Below are positions 1 to 9,412 of a stretch of 25,006 bases of DNA, piece by piece. The notes beneath the pieces are model-generated. The model saw nothing but the letters and a program-made list of their open reading frames with translations, was not told the origin of the DNA and ran no database searches. Numbering within the stretch: position 1 is the stretch's first letter; every line of letters starts with the position of its first letter. The position numbers and the translations under genes were made by a program. The DNA comes from Chara braunii (taxonomy: Eukaryota > Streptophyta > Charophyceae > Charales > Characeae), in assembly GCA_003427395.1 (NCBI GenBank), contig BFEA01000038.1, positions 445,442 through 470,447 of the forward strand, given 5' to 3'.

Positions 1-244
1 CTGTGTGCAAGCAGCTGGACTGTCTGCAGGAGGCATAGGAGCGGATGTATCCGTTTGGGACAACGGAACCGCAACAACCCGTGGAGGAGGCACAGAGAGA
101 ATTGGGGTAGACAAAGAAGCAGGCCGCTGATCCCTGGCCAAGTGGCGATGTTGTGCATGGCTTGGCTCCCTATCCTGCGCAGGGGCCCACAACTGCAAGG
201 GGGGGACTGGGTGTCCACCAAGGACACTGCGCAACGAGTAGGCT

Positions 245-245
<1 letters not shown>

Positions 246-277
<32 letters not shown>
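246..277. repeat. (GA)n microsatellite
   Basis: About 16 perfect GA units. Open frames across it (RERERE or SLSLSL peptides) are artefacts of the repeat. Confidence 0.95.
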
Positions 278-279
<2 letters not shown>

Positions 280-352
280 TCTAGATAGTCTTAGGAGTAG
301 GTAATGGAAGGCAAAAGAAACAGAAGTTGAGAGAAGAGTGTAGAAAGAACAG

Positions 353-356
<4 letters not shown>

Positions 357-384
<28 letters not shown>
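357..384. repeat. (GA)n microsatellite
   Basis: About 14 GA units, in the probable intron left of exon B. Confidence 0.95.
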
Positions 385-387
<3 letters not shown>

Positions 388-983
388 AACTATTGTCAAC
401 AGCAGTAGTGAGCCCAAGGAAGATGGCATCTGAGAGCGGCTGCCCACGGCGAGGGATATCGAAGCATACAGGGAGGAAAAGGCAACAAGACAAGAAGAGA
501 GAAAAAAAATGCCTGCTCGCTCTGCACCTGTGGAAGGGTGAGGCGGTGGAGACGAAGGGCAAGTCGCTGCAGGCAGGCATGAAGATATTGGTTTAGAGGT
601 CAAACATGAACACAAAAGTTTTGAGGCTTTGGAATTCTCGATGCTGCACGTGAGAGCAAGAGTGTTTGCCTCGGAGGGGTTCGTCCGACTGCTTGACATG
701 AAACAAGCAGACACTCAAGCTGAGATGGCCCGTTCCCACACCCATATGCCGGACACACAGAAACGACGCTAAGCAGATCAGTGTGTTCTTTTCCAAAAGG
801 AACACGATGCTTAACAGGATGGATCTTACAACACGGAACGCAGAACCAACAGACCGGACTCACTTACACGCCACAGGAAGTCCTTTTTTTCCCCCTTTTT
901 TCTGTGTTCTAGCTTATTCCCCTTCATTATTCCCAGGGTTCCTTAACGGAGTTGCAAAGACGAGGAGACAAGTGAACACTCAC

Positions 984-1455
984 TGACAGCAGTGCCTGTG
1001 TCCAGCCACTGGCTCGGAGCAAGCGACGGGGCAGGTAGTCCACGACCATTCGTGTAGGAGTCAGATTTCAAGCTGTGCGATCCTCCTCGTCCCATCTCCA
1101 AGCCATGGCCAGCACCTCGTGAAGCGTACACTGGGTTCCTGCCCCTACCCATTCCGGCCTCGGTCAGGGTATTATTGCACTCCAACTGCCACTGGGCTTG
1201 CTGAGCAGCGTGCTTTCTGACAACCGCAGCAAAGTCAGGGAGCCCTCGCACGTCTATACCCGGTCCTCCCCGTCCGATACCCCTCAACTCCGCATCATCC
1301 AGCCTAGAGCCCCTGCCCATCCCAGGAACATCCATTCCACCATTCTGCAACTGGCCTTTGATTCTCTCCACAGCAGACAGAGCTGGAAAATCTGTTAAGG
1401 TCAACGGGGGCGGCTGAGGGTGCAAGTGGCTTGATGCCGAGACCTCCTCCTGCAG
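984..1455 (-). CDS. CID7-like PAM2-CUE protein, exon B (linker before DUF1771/Smr)
   Basis: This is the continuation of the exon at 2874-4501. The acceptor GGTTGAACAG precedes position 1455 and the reading frame joins exactly (…NQLE|LQEEV…), as expected for plant CID7, where the CUE end is followed by a linker and a DFPALS segment (here at about residues 22-27 of this exon). The exon then encodes a Gly/Arg-rich linker with an FAAVVRK segment and ends in QWLDTGTAV. In CID7 proteins a very similar W-(L/V)-(E/D)-TG-x-AV string sits immediately before the DUF1771 helix and the Smr endonuclease-like domain. The donor is A|GTGAGT with the last exonic base at 984 (phase 1). No DUF1771-like sequence was found in the remaining 983 bases to the left, so the C-terminal domains are probably beyond the window. 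Both splice sites are consensus and the phases agree. CID7 (rather than CID5/6) is inferred from this linker. Confidence 0.78.
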
Positions 1456-1637
1456 CTGTTCAACCACAACACCGAGCATCGAGACAATAGTCAATAGACT
1501 CATAAGAGTCGTAGCTTATCTTCTATCTTGCCAACTGAAAGTCCACGTTTGGATCCGATCGGCGCATTAGCCGTGGTATAACGCTGGAACTGCTCCATGA
1601 AAGGTAGGCCTTTCTCGATTTACAAAGTGCTGTCGAC

Positions 1638-1783
1638 TTTCGAGCAGCTCCTGATATTCACTTGAGGACCATACATCACCAAATAGAGAGCGGAATTGTC
1701 AGCTCCCTGGTCTCAGAGCCGCATGTCATCCCCGGACCTTTTCGACGTTTTCGTCTTTCGACACAAAGGAAAACACTGAGCAC
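1638..1783. repeat. Intronic duplicated segment, left copy
   Basis: Shares long blocks with 2334-2502, among them AGCTCCTGAT, TTCACTTG, ACCATAC, and the run CCTTTTCG…TTTCGTCTTTCGACACAA…CACT.AGCAC in the same order. Confidence 0.7.
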
Positions 1784-1823
1784 CATAAAAATGTAGGACC
1801 TTCTCTTTTTTTTTTTTTTTTTT

Positions 1824-2011
1824 TTAATAACCACGAGTACCTTTGAAGGTTGGGAAAATAGGGAGGCATCGGGTGGGCCTCCGATCTTTTAGGAGGCAGA
1901 AACGAAACGACGGCCGTGCATGAGATTTATCAATGGCGGCCGTCGTCGGGCCCAGCCCCTGACTTTTTAGGAGTTTTTTCCCAACACTGGTGGAGGTAAT
2001 ACGTGGTTTAA
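1824..2011. mobile_element. TTAA-bounded short inverted-repeat element, copy 1 (MITE-like)
   Basis: The left end reads TTAATAACCACGAGTACC and the right end, read on the minus strand, begins TTAAACCACGTATTACC, so imperfect terminal inverted repeats are bounded by TTAA. The interior shares blocks with the element at 4676-4858: GGAAAATAGGG, GGGCCTCC, and CGAAACGACGGCCG versus CAAAACGACCGCCG. There is no ORF. It lies inside the A-B intron. Confidence 0.6.
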
Positions 2012-2170
2012 GGGGGGGAGAAACACAATTGTACTGAAGCCTCTTGACAAAGAAAGCCCGATATCTCGCCTCCTCTTATTGCTACAACAACAGATTAGCT
2101 GGTCTCATATGAAGTAACCACCAACACTAATAACCTACTTCACTCTACATAAAATCCTACTCTGTGTGTG

Positions 2171-2274
<104 letters not shown>

Positions 2275-2333
2275 TCCCCACCTTCCTGTCGCTCAACAGC
2301 GCTGCAGAGTCTGGCCACTACATGTGTGCTAGT

Positions 2334-2502
2334 TTTCGAGGAGCTCCTGATTTTCACTTGCAGACCATACTCGAGCAAATCCTCATTTTTAAATTTTTTT
2401 TTTTAAACAAATACTGAGTGGACTTGTCAGCTGTCCGGTCCCCAAGCTGGACATCAACCCCGAACCTTTTCGTCTTTCGACACAACAGACATCACTCAGC
2501 AC
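2334..2502. repeat. Intronic duplicated segment, right copy
   Basis: Diverged copy of 1638-1783 with an extra T-rich insertion (about 2380-2405). A short further piece, GTCAGCTCCCTGGTC, recurs at 2508-2522. Confidence 0.7.
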
Positions 2503-2647
2503 TGCATGTCAGCTCCCTGGTCCCAGCTCCATTGAACGGGCGCTGGTGCCATTTCGTGGCCCCGGTCCTGGGGCTGCATGCTTGATTCCTTCATTGACAT
2601 TCTCCAAGAGTTGGTTTACCCCACAAGCGAAGCACACACATTGACTC

Positions 2648-2673
2648 TTTTTTTTTTTTTTTTTTTTTTTTTT
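2648..2673. repeat. Poly(T) tract
   Basis: An uninterrupted run of about 26 T, inside the intron. Confidence 0.9.
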
Positions 2674-2873
2674 GGTAAACAAACAAACACTTTTTCCCAA
2701 ACAAACAAACACATGCTCTGTTATGCAAACACACTAGCACCTGTTCTTTTTTCCAAACAACAAACAAACAAGCACATGTTCGTTTCTGTTCCCCTTTTCG
2801 TTTGTCCATTCCAAAGTTGTCGACGCCTGCAAGATCCTTTCGAGCTTGGCAAAGCGTGTGCTACTTCCCTTAC

Positions 2874-4501
2874 CTCAAGCTGGTTCAGCAAGTCTGTTGT
2901 CAGGACCAGATCGCCTCCATTAGCATAGTAGATATCCGCGAGACTTTCAGCTGAGAAGCCTGGAAACAGCGCTGCAAGTGCCCTAACGGCATCCCCATCG
3001 ACGTCCTCCTCTTCGGGAAATGATGCTTCTTCTAGTAGTGAGCTTGTGATATCCAAATGCTGACTGGCAAGCCATTGGCTCTGCGGTCTCTCCCTTGCAC
3101 CCGATGGTTGCACCAACTGAGTCTGCGATGCGACCTGGGGTGGCTCTGGTAGGAACTTGCCACTGAACGTTCCTGCTGCTGCTCCAAATGATGAACCGAC
3201 ACCAGCACCCACCGAGCTCAAGGCTGTCTGCGCACATGCAGCAGTGCCTGTTGTCTTCTCTCGAAGCGAAGATGCATGTGCGTATCGGAGAGATGTGACA
3301 CTGGGAGCATAGCTCTGGCTGAGTCCAGAGTGCAGCCGCTGATCCGCACCATTGAAGCCAAAACCATTCACCGACTGATGCATGTGTGCCGCCGGCGCTG
3401 AGATGGATGGAGTTGAACTCGCCGCCACGAGAACCTGCGGTGTCGAGGTTGTCGAGGTCATACCCCACCCTCCTTCAATACCAGCACTCGAGCTCTGAAC
3501 AGCTGACGTAAGAGGGGCAACGGAGTGATCGTCCTGAAGAGAGATGGGATCGGTATAGTCAAAGATGTCATCTGGAGGTAACAAGTCAACCGACGACAAT
3601 TCGTCTTGTAGCGGAAGCAGATCATCTGGGAGTTGATCGTGCCAGAACTCACTTTCATCAACAGAATTTGAATTTGACTGCTGAGAGCCCAAGAATGACA
3701 AACTCTCTGTGTTCGGTGCACCCGGGACAAAACTGCCAGAAGAGTGAAACGCCATAACGAGAGCACTCTGAGATTTTGCATCAACATGAACTCCATTACT
3801 GGTCTTCAATGTCTGAGGAACGAACTCTGTCGCATTCGGATTTAGTGAGCTGAATGTTCCCTGCCTGCCTGCTAAGCCAGAGCTTGAGCTTCCGACAGCC
3901 AACTTCCCATCTTGACTTCGGTGCCGATGCACCGTGTTTTGTGGTTGCTGCTGCGGCGGTGATGGTGACGACACCTGCTGTTCTGCCGTGGCGGTGTCTG
4001 ATGAAGAAGACGAATGCCCTGAGTCTGCCAGCGAACCCGATAGCACGACGGACGATGAAGCCGGTGACAAGGATGGAGACAACGTGGTGGACGACAGTGA
4101 TGACGGGGACGAGGACGGCACTCCCCCTGCTGCAGATGTTGACTGGTTATGACCTTCGTCGTTGCCCAGTCCGTTGACTACATGTCCAGCTGATCCTTCT
4201 CGCATTCCATTATCGGTACCAGCGATGTAACTTACATTTGATTGAATTGCACCGGCTCCCCCTTTTGCGCCGTCGCTCCCCGCTTTCTCATTCCACCTTC
4301 GAGAGAGAGGCACCCTCATATCGCTCCGCTCCCCTGCATAAAAAAGGTTGGTTCCCACCTGCTCCCACTCCTCTGATGCAACCCTTGTGCCAATCAGCGG
4401 CGACTGAGAACGGGGCGACAAACTGGGCAGTCTGGAAATGTCCCCCGATGCAGACGTACGCCCACTTAGGCCAGTACTTGGGCCTGGAGAAGACCCCAAC
4501 G
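2874..4501 (-). CDS. CID7-like PAM2-CUE protein, exon A (PAM2 and CUE domain)
   Basis: This is a large internal exon of a probable poly(A)-binding-protein-interacting protein. Counting codons from 4499, a PAM2 motif lies at residues ~217-231 (core LNPNATEFVP, genomic 3851-3807); this motif binds the MLLE domain of PABP. A CUE domain, which binds ubiquitin, starts near residue 502 and runs to the exon end, with the helix-turn segment FPGFSAESLADIYYANGGD and the dileucine-type end LLNQLE. Between them is a long Ser/Gln/Gly-rich, probably disordered stretch with one acidic patch (residues ~281-325). This order matches plant CID5/CID6/CID7 proteins. The donor is GAG|GTAAGG, with the last exonic base at 2874 (phase 0). 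On the 5' side the frame has no ATG before an in-frame stop at 4536-4538. A good acceptor, CTTTTGCAG, ends at 4502 and enters in phase 1, so the start codon must be in another exon to the right. The N-terminal part before PAM2 is longer than in land-plant CID7. The domain call is firm; the exact 5' boundary is likely but not certain. Confidence 0.85.
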
Positions 4502-5522
4502 CTGCAAAAGCATGGCCACGCCATACGGTTTCCCATCAGGACCGACCAAGCCCCTCACAAGAGGATCACAGTCGAAAGACAAACTAGATCAAAACGATAT
4601 GCGTGTGCCGTCCTTCCCCACATCCGCTAAAATAGAACGATTCACAGAAGATCAGTATGGCACATTATTAAAACTTTAAAGCAATAGTACCTTTGTCGGT
4701 TCGGAAAATAGGGGGCCTCCAACCTTTCAGGAAGCCAAAACAAAACGACCGCCGCCGATCAGATTTAACAGGCAGCCGTTGTCGGGGCCGGTCTCCTAAA
4801 AGTTTGGGACTAGGCTAAAACTTGTCGAAACCGGACGGCAAAGGTACTAGTGGTTTAAGAAAAAAGGTATACAATACTATACATGCTTTCCAGTTGGCTT
4901 TCCACCACAGGACAGAACAACAGCCTCCTTTCTCTACGAAACAAACTCGCCCCTCTTACAACAAGCTTTGAACCATGCAGCAATTTACACCGCCACCCGT
5001 TTTTGGAAAGTAATGAAATGAATTTAAGCATTTCCGCAACCCCCTGAACGCATTTGGAAAATGAATGAACTTAAGTGGACGCTGACAGGCCCGCACCGGT
5101 GCATTCCGCAAAATATCTGCGGAAGGGACTGGTCGTTTAAATCACCAGTATGTCGTATGTCACCCAGCTAGTAGTCCCGACGCAGCGGTCTACCTGCGGC
5201 GTTGACAGGGGGCAACAGGGAAAGAACGTGCACCCACTCCAATTCGCGCGGCAGCGATCCAGGTCAGGAAATGAGGCTCGTGCTGGCGGGTTAGACCACC
5301 AGTACATGGCCCTAACCAACTTGAGAATCATGACTGAGACACTCGGAAAAAATCGGAGGTTCGCGGCAACCGGACCAAAATGAAGTTGTGTATAGCCAGC
5401 ACAGGAGGCATACACAACTGTGCCTTTTTTTCTGGAGTTGTGTATAGCCAGCACGACAACACACACACACACACATACATGGCACACAAACTCGTGCATG
5501 CATGCATACGAGAAACAACACC
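4502..5522. other. Non-coding region 5' of exon A
   Basis: This region must contain intron sequence of the CID7-like gene, and may contain its first exon and promoter, but no exon with an ATG that joins exon A in phase could be placed. It contains the inverted-repeat element at 4676-4858. Short GTTGTGTATAGCCAGCAC-type repeats lie at about 5385-5402 and 5438-5455, and a small (AC)n tract at ~5460-5475. Confidence 0.5.
4676..4858. mobile_element. TTAA-bounded short inverted-repeat element, copy 2 (MITE-like)
   Basis: Left terminus TTAAAGCAATAGTACCTTTG; the right terminus on the minus strand is TTAAACCACTAGTACCTTTG (18 of 20 identical). TTAA at both edges would suit a TTAA-targeting transposase, but with only two decayed copies the superfamily is not assigned. 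It is non-coding and ~180 bp long. Confidence 0.65.
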
Positions 5523-5634
5523 TACCATCTTCACTCGAATAGAATGCCCAAAGATTATTGCTGTGACTAGAAGGACAGTTGGCCCGGATACGGATATAAT
5601 GACCAGGCATTCTATTGAAGGGTAGACGATAGTA
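5523..5634. mobile_element. Short TIR element, TACCGTCTTCACCCGAATAG family, copy 1
   Basis: The left end TACCATCTTCACTCGAATAG and the right end …GGCATTCTATTGAAGGGTAG…TAGTA form imperfect terminal inverted repeats about 25 bp long. The interior segment ATATAATGACC before the right end matches ATAATGACC in the copy at 19460-19583. It is 112 bp long with no ORF. Confidence 0.7.
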
Positions 5635-5648
5635 TGTGATTGTAACCT

Positions 5649-6183
5649 AGGCTGGTCCCCAGGTGGCCCGGCTGGGGGAAGGTCGCCCGGGTAACCTCCC
5701 GGGCGGCCCGGGCCGGGCAGTGGCCCGGCAGGGTCCCAGGCAGCCCCAGCGCATAACATTAAAAAAAATAAAAAATCAAAAAAATGATAAAAATGATAAA
5801 AATCTGGAAAAAAAAAGCATGTTGTATAACATTGCAGTACAAACAACTTTTGGCTGAGGGTCCATTCGAAATTCCTTATTAATTTTAAAATAACAATAAA
5901 AGAGGAGAATTGAGGAGCAATGAGGTAAGATATACCCTTTTAAACCCCTCTAGTCACTGTTTAGAGTAACCTTATACCCCCCAAACACTTCTGGATGACC
6001 CACCACCGAAATGGAAGGTAAGGCCGGATTCTGAATGCTCAGGCCGAGCGCAGTCCTGGCCTGAAGTCAGTTTCTTTTTTTTGGAGATCCTTCCCTCGTT
6101 TTTGACCCGCCTGGTTTTGCCGGGCGATAGCCCCCCCGGCCCAGCTGGCCTGGGCATGCCTGGCTGGGCGATGGCCCAGCCTA
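5649..6183. mobile_element. CCTAGG-ended inverted-repeat element, copy with long interior
   Basis: Left end CCTAGGCTGGTCC followed by CCCGG-rich sequence; right end …GGCCCAGCCTAG, giving a CTAGGCTGG inverted repeat. The flanks ATTGTAAC (left) and ATCGTAAC (right) differ by one base and look like a target duplication. The interior has an A-rich stretch (5760-5820), then CAACTTTTGGCTGAGGGTCC, a block shared with three other copies. No coding sequence. Confidence 0.55.
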
Positions 6184-6347
6184 GATCGTAACTGCATTCA
6201 TAATGAGCAAGAAACAGAGCAAGGATTGTAAGAACAGCAGAGCTCTTCCCTCCAGATGATGTGGGCTTCTCAGCCTGCACAACAATGCAGTTGCCATTGG
6301 CAAAAAAAAGAAGAAAAAAAAAAGAGTTAAAAAAAATATAATAACAC
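6184..6347. other. Short spacer, nothing recognised
   Basis: Unique-looking sequence ending in an A-rich stretch before the U6 retrocopy. Confidence 0.4.
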
Positions 6348-6482
6348 AATGCCTTGCAGAGGGTCCCTCGGGAGATCCATTAAAATTGGAACGATACAGA
6401 AGTTTAGCATGGCCCCCGCGCAAAGGACCAGCATAAATCGAGAAATGGTCCCAAAAAAATAATAATAAAAAATGCCTTGCAG
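6348..6482 (+). mobile_element. Retroposition unit carrying U6, with 12-bp target-site duplication
   Basis: Boundaries are defined by AATGCCTTGCAG on both sides. The insert is U6-like RNA sequence plus an A/T-rich tail. A U6 retrocopy is itself non-autonomous, so the reverse transcriptase came from an element elsewhere. Confidence 0.8.
6363..6452 (+). pseudogene. U6 snRNA retrocopy
   Basis: The sequence follows U6 spliceosomal RNA: a GTCCCTCGGG 5' stem, TAAAATTGGAACGATACAG, TTAGCATGGCCCC.GCGCAA, and ATAAATCGAGAAATGGTCC. The catalytic ACAGAGA box is broken (ACAGAAGTTTAGC) and the copy is about 10 nt shorter than a full U6, so it is a pseudogene. An A-rich tail follows and the whole insert is flanked by a perfect 12-bp duplication, AATGCCTTGCAG (6348-6359 and 6471-6482). 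This shows LINE-type retroposition. Confidence 0.88.
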
Positions 6483-6787
6483 CCTTTGCAGGGGCATTCA
6501 ATGGGACCGTCAAGCATTTACAGATTTGAAGAGTCTGATATACGATCAGCGCTGTGTACAGTATACCATGGCAGATGCCACCCATGGAAATGACGAGTAC
6601 ACAGCTCAGCCACACAAAGCTTATCACAGCCATGTACCTGCAAACGCCGATATAGACTTGGTGGCTGCATCAAAGGAACTCGCAAAAAGCGGAGTGTAAG
6701 GGGATGACGCCCTTGCACTAGCCGGCGCTGATGAAAAACACCTGCAGCATAAATTCAGCATCAAAGCAAAGTGATAAGCAGTTAGTC
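6483..6787. other. Unassigned region with a short open frame
   Basis: A 44-codon frame from the ATG at 6568 (beginning MADATHGNDEY, ending at 6699) looks more protein-like than its surroundings. It has no recognisable domain and no splice partner, so I do not call it a gene. Confidence 0.3.
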
Positions 6788-7225
6788 AACCCCTTTTTTT
6801 CCTAAATGGGCCCTTCGGCCTGGATGGTAGACAAATGCAGCTGTTGATGCACAGATCATGAGTTCAATCCACAATAGATAACATGTTACTTAACCCCTAC
6901 TTAACCCCTTTTTTCTAAACCAGCCCTTCTGGCCGGATGGCAGACAAATGCAGCTGTCGATGCACAATACCATTAGGCACTACCCCCCCCCCCGCACCCC
7001 CCCCAACAAGACAAATTGTCCTGAACTCAATCATCCCCTCTGTGAGTTTGACGCGCTCGACAATAACCCCCTTTTTCTAAACCATCCGTTCTGGCTGAAT
7101 GGTAGACAAATGCAGCTATTGATGCATAGATCATGAGTTCAATCCACAATACCGTTAGGCACTAACCACCCCACCCCCGACAAATTGTCCTGAACTCGCC
7201 TCTGTGCGTTTGATGGGCTCGACGG
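6788..7225 (+). repeat. Three tRNA-like repeat units (SINE-like)
   Basis: Units begin near 6788, 6903 and 7064. Each has CCCTTTTTT…TAAA, then TTCGGCCTGGATGGTAGAC (A-box-like), AAATGCAGCTGTTGATGCA, and, in units 1 and 3, ATCATGAGTTCAATCC, which fits the tRNA B-box (GGTTCRANNCC-like). Unit 2 has lost the B-box segment. The stretch GCTGTTGATG…GAGTTCAATCC keeps the spacing of the anticodon to T arm of tRNA-Asn. It does not fold as an intact tRNA. Confidence 0.5.
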
Positions 7226-7383
7226 CATACTGTCATCAGCCATCCACCTCGTATCCGGGGCCGTCTTTCAGCACGGGTCATCCATGGTCCACCAGTGTGG
7301 TCCCCAACCATGGTCCAGAGTTGTGGGCCATAGTCTATCGATGGCGTTAAGCGGTCATGAATCCAGACTAGTTGCAATACAAC

Positions 7384-7447
7384 GAAGCGCAGATTACAAA
7401 GAATTTGAAAAAAAAAAAAACAAAAAAAAAACAGAAGCGCAGATTAC
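7384..7447. mobile_element. A-rich insertion with 14-bp target duplication
   Basis: GAAGCGCAGATTAC occurs at 7384-7397 and exactly again at 7434-7447. Between them are 36 bp that are nearly all A. This is the footprint of a heavily truncated retroposon. Confidence 0.6.
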
Positions 7448-7455
7448 TACAGTGC

Positions 7456-7565
7456 TATGCAGCTGTTGATGCACAATACCATTAGGCACTAACCCCCCCC
7501 GCGCCCCCCCCAACAAGACAACTTGTCCTGAACTCAATCATCCCCTGTGTGAGTTTGACGCTCGC
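7456..7565 (+). repeat. Fourth, partial tRNA-like repeat unit
   Basis: Starts at TATGCAGCTGTTGATGCAC and continues ACAATACCATTAGGCACTA, a C-rich run, then ACTTGTCCTGAACTCAATC, as in the unit at 6903-7058. The A-box part is missing because the poly(A) insertion region lies just upstream. Confidence 0.5.
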
Positions 7566-7650
7566 TGCCCTGGAGTAAACCGGGTGGGAATCTCAACATT
7601 CTCAACATTGATGCTCTCACCGACCTCTTTTTTTCTCCCACGGAACATGC

Positions 7651-7672
7651 ACACACACACACGAGCACACAG

Positions 7673-7710
<38 letters not shown>
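7651..7710. repeat. (AC)n microsatellite
   Basis: AC-rich tract with a perfect core at about 7675-7710, followed by looser ACAC-rich sequence to ~7760. Confidence 0.9.
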
Positions 7711-7712
<2 letters not shown>

Positions 7713-7808
7713 TTTCACACAAACACAAAGACACTGACACATACATGCACACGACACGCAAACATGCTGAGGAAGGAGGGGAGATGGGGGCAGGGAGACA
7801 CAGGGATC

Positions 7809-7848
7809 TTTTGTTTGTTTGTTTTTATGTTTGTTTGTTTGTTTTTAC
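7809..7848. repeat. (GTTT)n tract
   Basis: GTTT units interrupted once by TTTATG. Confidence 0.8.
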
Positions 7849-7849
7849 T

Positions 7850-8270
7850 GAGGGACTTCAATGGGTACGGCTCCATTTCTTTTTTCTTCTTTTTTCTTTC
7901 TTAATGTGGTGGCATTGTGGTCCCATAGACCTTGGATCATATATTAAACTGATCAGAACAGAATCAACAGCTACCACACTTTATCTTTTTGCACGAGCAG
8001 AGATTTGTGATTTCTGAAAACTCTCATCACCTCACAGCTTTACGACTTACTCACCAATCAGAAAACTGTGCCTCCAGTGCAGCGGTCGCTCTTATTTCTT
8101 CCGCCGACCCTGCACATATGACGTAAGCCCCCGTCAACCGAAAAACAAAGGAAACTGTGAACGGAAGTGTATGTACTACTCACACGAACAGAAAATTCGG
8201 AAATGTATTACTCACACATGTTTCGCTGGAGTTCACTACATCACCGTGAACGATGCCGGCAAGCAAACCG
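7850..8270. other. No gene recognised
   Basis: Mixed sequence with T-rich runs and no conserved domain, repeat or RNA gene that I can name. Confidence 0.4.
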
Positions 8271-8313
8271 AAAAGTGAGGACCAAAAAAAAAAAAAAAAA
8301 AAAAGTGAGGACC
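8271..8313 (+). mobile_element. Pure poly(A) insertion with 13-bp target duplication
   Basis: AAAAGTGAGGACC (8271-8283) is repeated as AAAAGTGAGGACC (8301-8313) with only A residues between. Nothing but an A-tail was inserted. Confidence 0.65.
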
Positions 8314-8539
8314 AGACAGCGACTTGAAAGAAGTTTAAAAACGCCACACAACTTTATGATTAATGGCAGTGCCCATCTTTGCCTGAAGAAAAGAACAAAA
8401 ATTGAGCTCCACAAGTGAAAGGCCTTCCACGATTCAGACCCCAAATTCGAGTTTCAGGATCAAGGTCTTAGGCCAAGACGGTCAGTTTCAGAGAAGTCAC
8501 AGTCGGGTGGGTACCTTAGGAAGTTCGGAGTAAAGTCCA

Positions 8540-8760
8540 ACAGGCACCCGGTGAAAAGTCACATCCCAGGGGCAAAGGTTGCCGTCTTTAAACAAAAGTC
8601 ACGACGTCTCATAATGAAAAGTCGTATTGAAAAGTCACATCCCACGGGCAAAGGAAACTTCCCCAGGCAAAAGTCATGTCCCACAGGTTTTGACTGTGAG
8701 TCACAACCCACAGTCAAAAAAAGTTATGGGTTCCGAAGGTAAAAAGTTGTGACTCACAGG
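8540..8760. repeat. Degenerate AAAAGTCACATCCC repeats
   Basis: GAAAAGTCACATCCCA.GGGCAAAGG occurs near 8551-8579 and 8632-8655, with weaker copies (AAAAGTCACGACG, AAAAGTCATGTCCC, GAGTCACAACCC) between and after. Confidence 0.6.
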
Positions 8761-9400
8761 CCCAAGCAGCAGCACACCAATGACAATTCGGGAAAGGTAC
8801 CAGGGCCTGACATTCTGAAGCAAACAGGCCGCGGGGATGCGGTACCAGAACCAAGTCAAGCCCCGAGAAGCAGAGGCAGGGACGAGTTGAAGCTCCGTCC
8901 AAGACAATATAAGGACAGTCCAGCCTCCTCATTGGGAGAGATTGCTCATTCGCATGGAGTGTGGAAGTGCTGGTGCGCTTGTGCGCTATTGGGAGGAGCG
9001 AAGCACTGAGCCAGGCAGCTGCGCTGGTAGAGGGAGAGAGAGAGGGAGCAGCCATAGCTGCCCCAGCGCTGGCAGAGGGAAGGTAGACTTAGCTGCGCCA
9101 GTGCCTAGTGGGTAGTAGTAGACCTCAGAGGGGTTAGTAGAGTTAGCAGTGGGTGTATTCAGAGTTGGTCCTTGAGTCGTAGAGAGTGTGGGTGCATGCA
9201 GGTCGGGAGAGAAGACACATTGAGGACATAGGCAGAGACAAGACCAGAAGAGAGGAAAGAAGGGAGCGAAGCAGTGAGAGTGGTCACTTGCCTGTGTGAT
9301 GATGATACTGGATACTGGTTACTTGGCGTTGCGCTGATGAGGGTTTGTGACTGGAAATCTTAATTGCTCAAGTCAAGCGCAACGTGGTGACTGGAACTAT
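8761..9400. other. No gene recognised; possible LTR-like sequence
   Basis: There is an AATATAAGG box at ~8907 and low-grade repeats of GCTG(C)GC(C)TGG…AGAGGGA at 9018-9100. A small inverted repeat GCGTTGCGCT / AGCGCAACG lies at ~9327 and ~9376. A solo LTR is conceivable but no second LTR, primer site or polypurine tract was found. Confidence 0.25.
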
Positions 9401-9412
9401 ATATTTTTTTTT

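Larger units (their letters stand above)
1..983 (-). other. Probable intron downstream of exon B, open to the left
   Basis: This begins at the GTGAGT donor after exon B. It holds two GA-microsatellites and no exon that can be joined in phase. On the plus strand, bases 2-240 have a codon-like stretch (ending …HGLAPYPAQGP…) broken by two stops. This could be an old transposon coding remnant, but I recognise no domain in it. The DUF1771/Smr exons of the gene are not visible here. Confidence 0.5.

Noticed and set aside
244-714. Long minus-strand frame rich in SLSLSL and its plus-strand RERERE partner
   Set aside because: Both are produced by the (GA)n microsatellites. No domain, and no splice sites in phase with the CID7-like exons.
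3854-4177. Plus-strand frames of 70-107 codons opposite exon A
   Set aside because: They are shadows of the PAM2-CUE exon. The minus frame has recognisable PAM2 and CUE domains.
6788-6880. Functional tRNA gene
   Set aside because: A- and B-box-like strings are present but acceptor and anticodon stems do not pair properly, and the unit is repeated in damaged forms.
8749-9055. Overlapping 86-113-codon frames on both strands
   Set aside because: No domain or coding signature. The region may be LTR-like but no supporting landmarks were found.
9331-9360. CTGATGAG followed by GGAAAT, a possible hammerhead
   Set aside because: There is no complementary stem II between the two strings and no GAAA at the right place.
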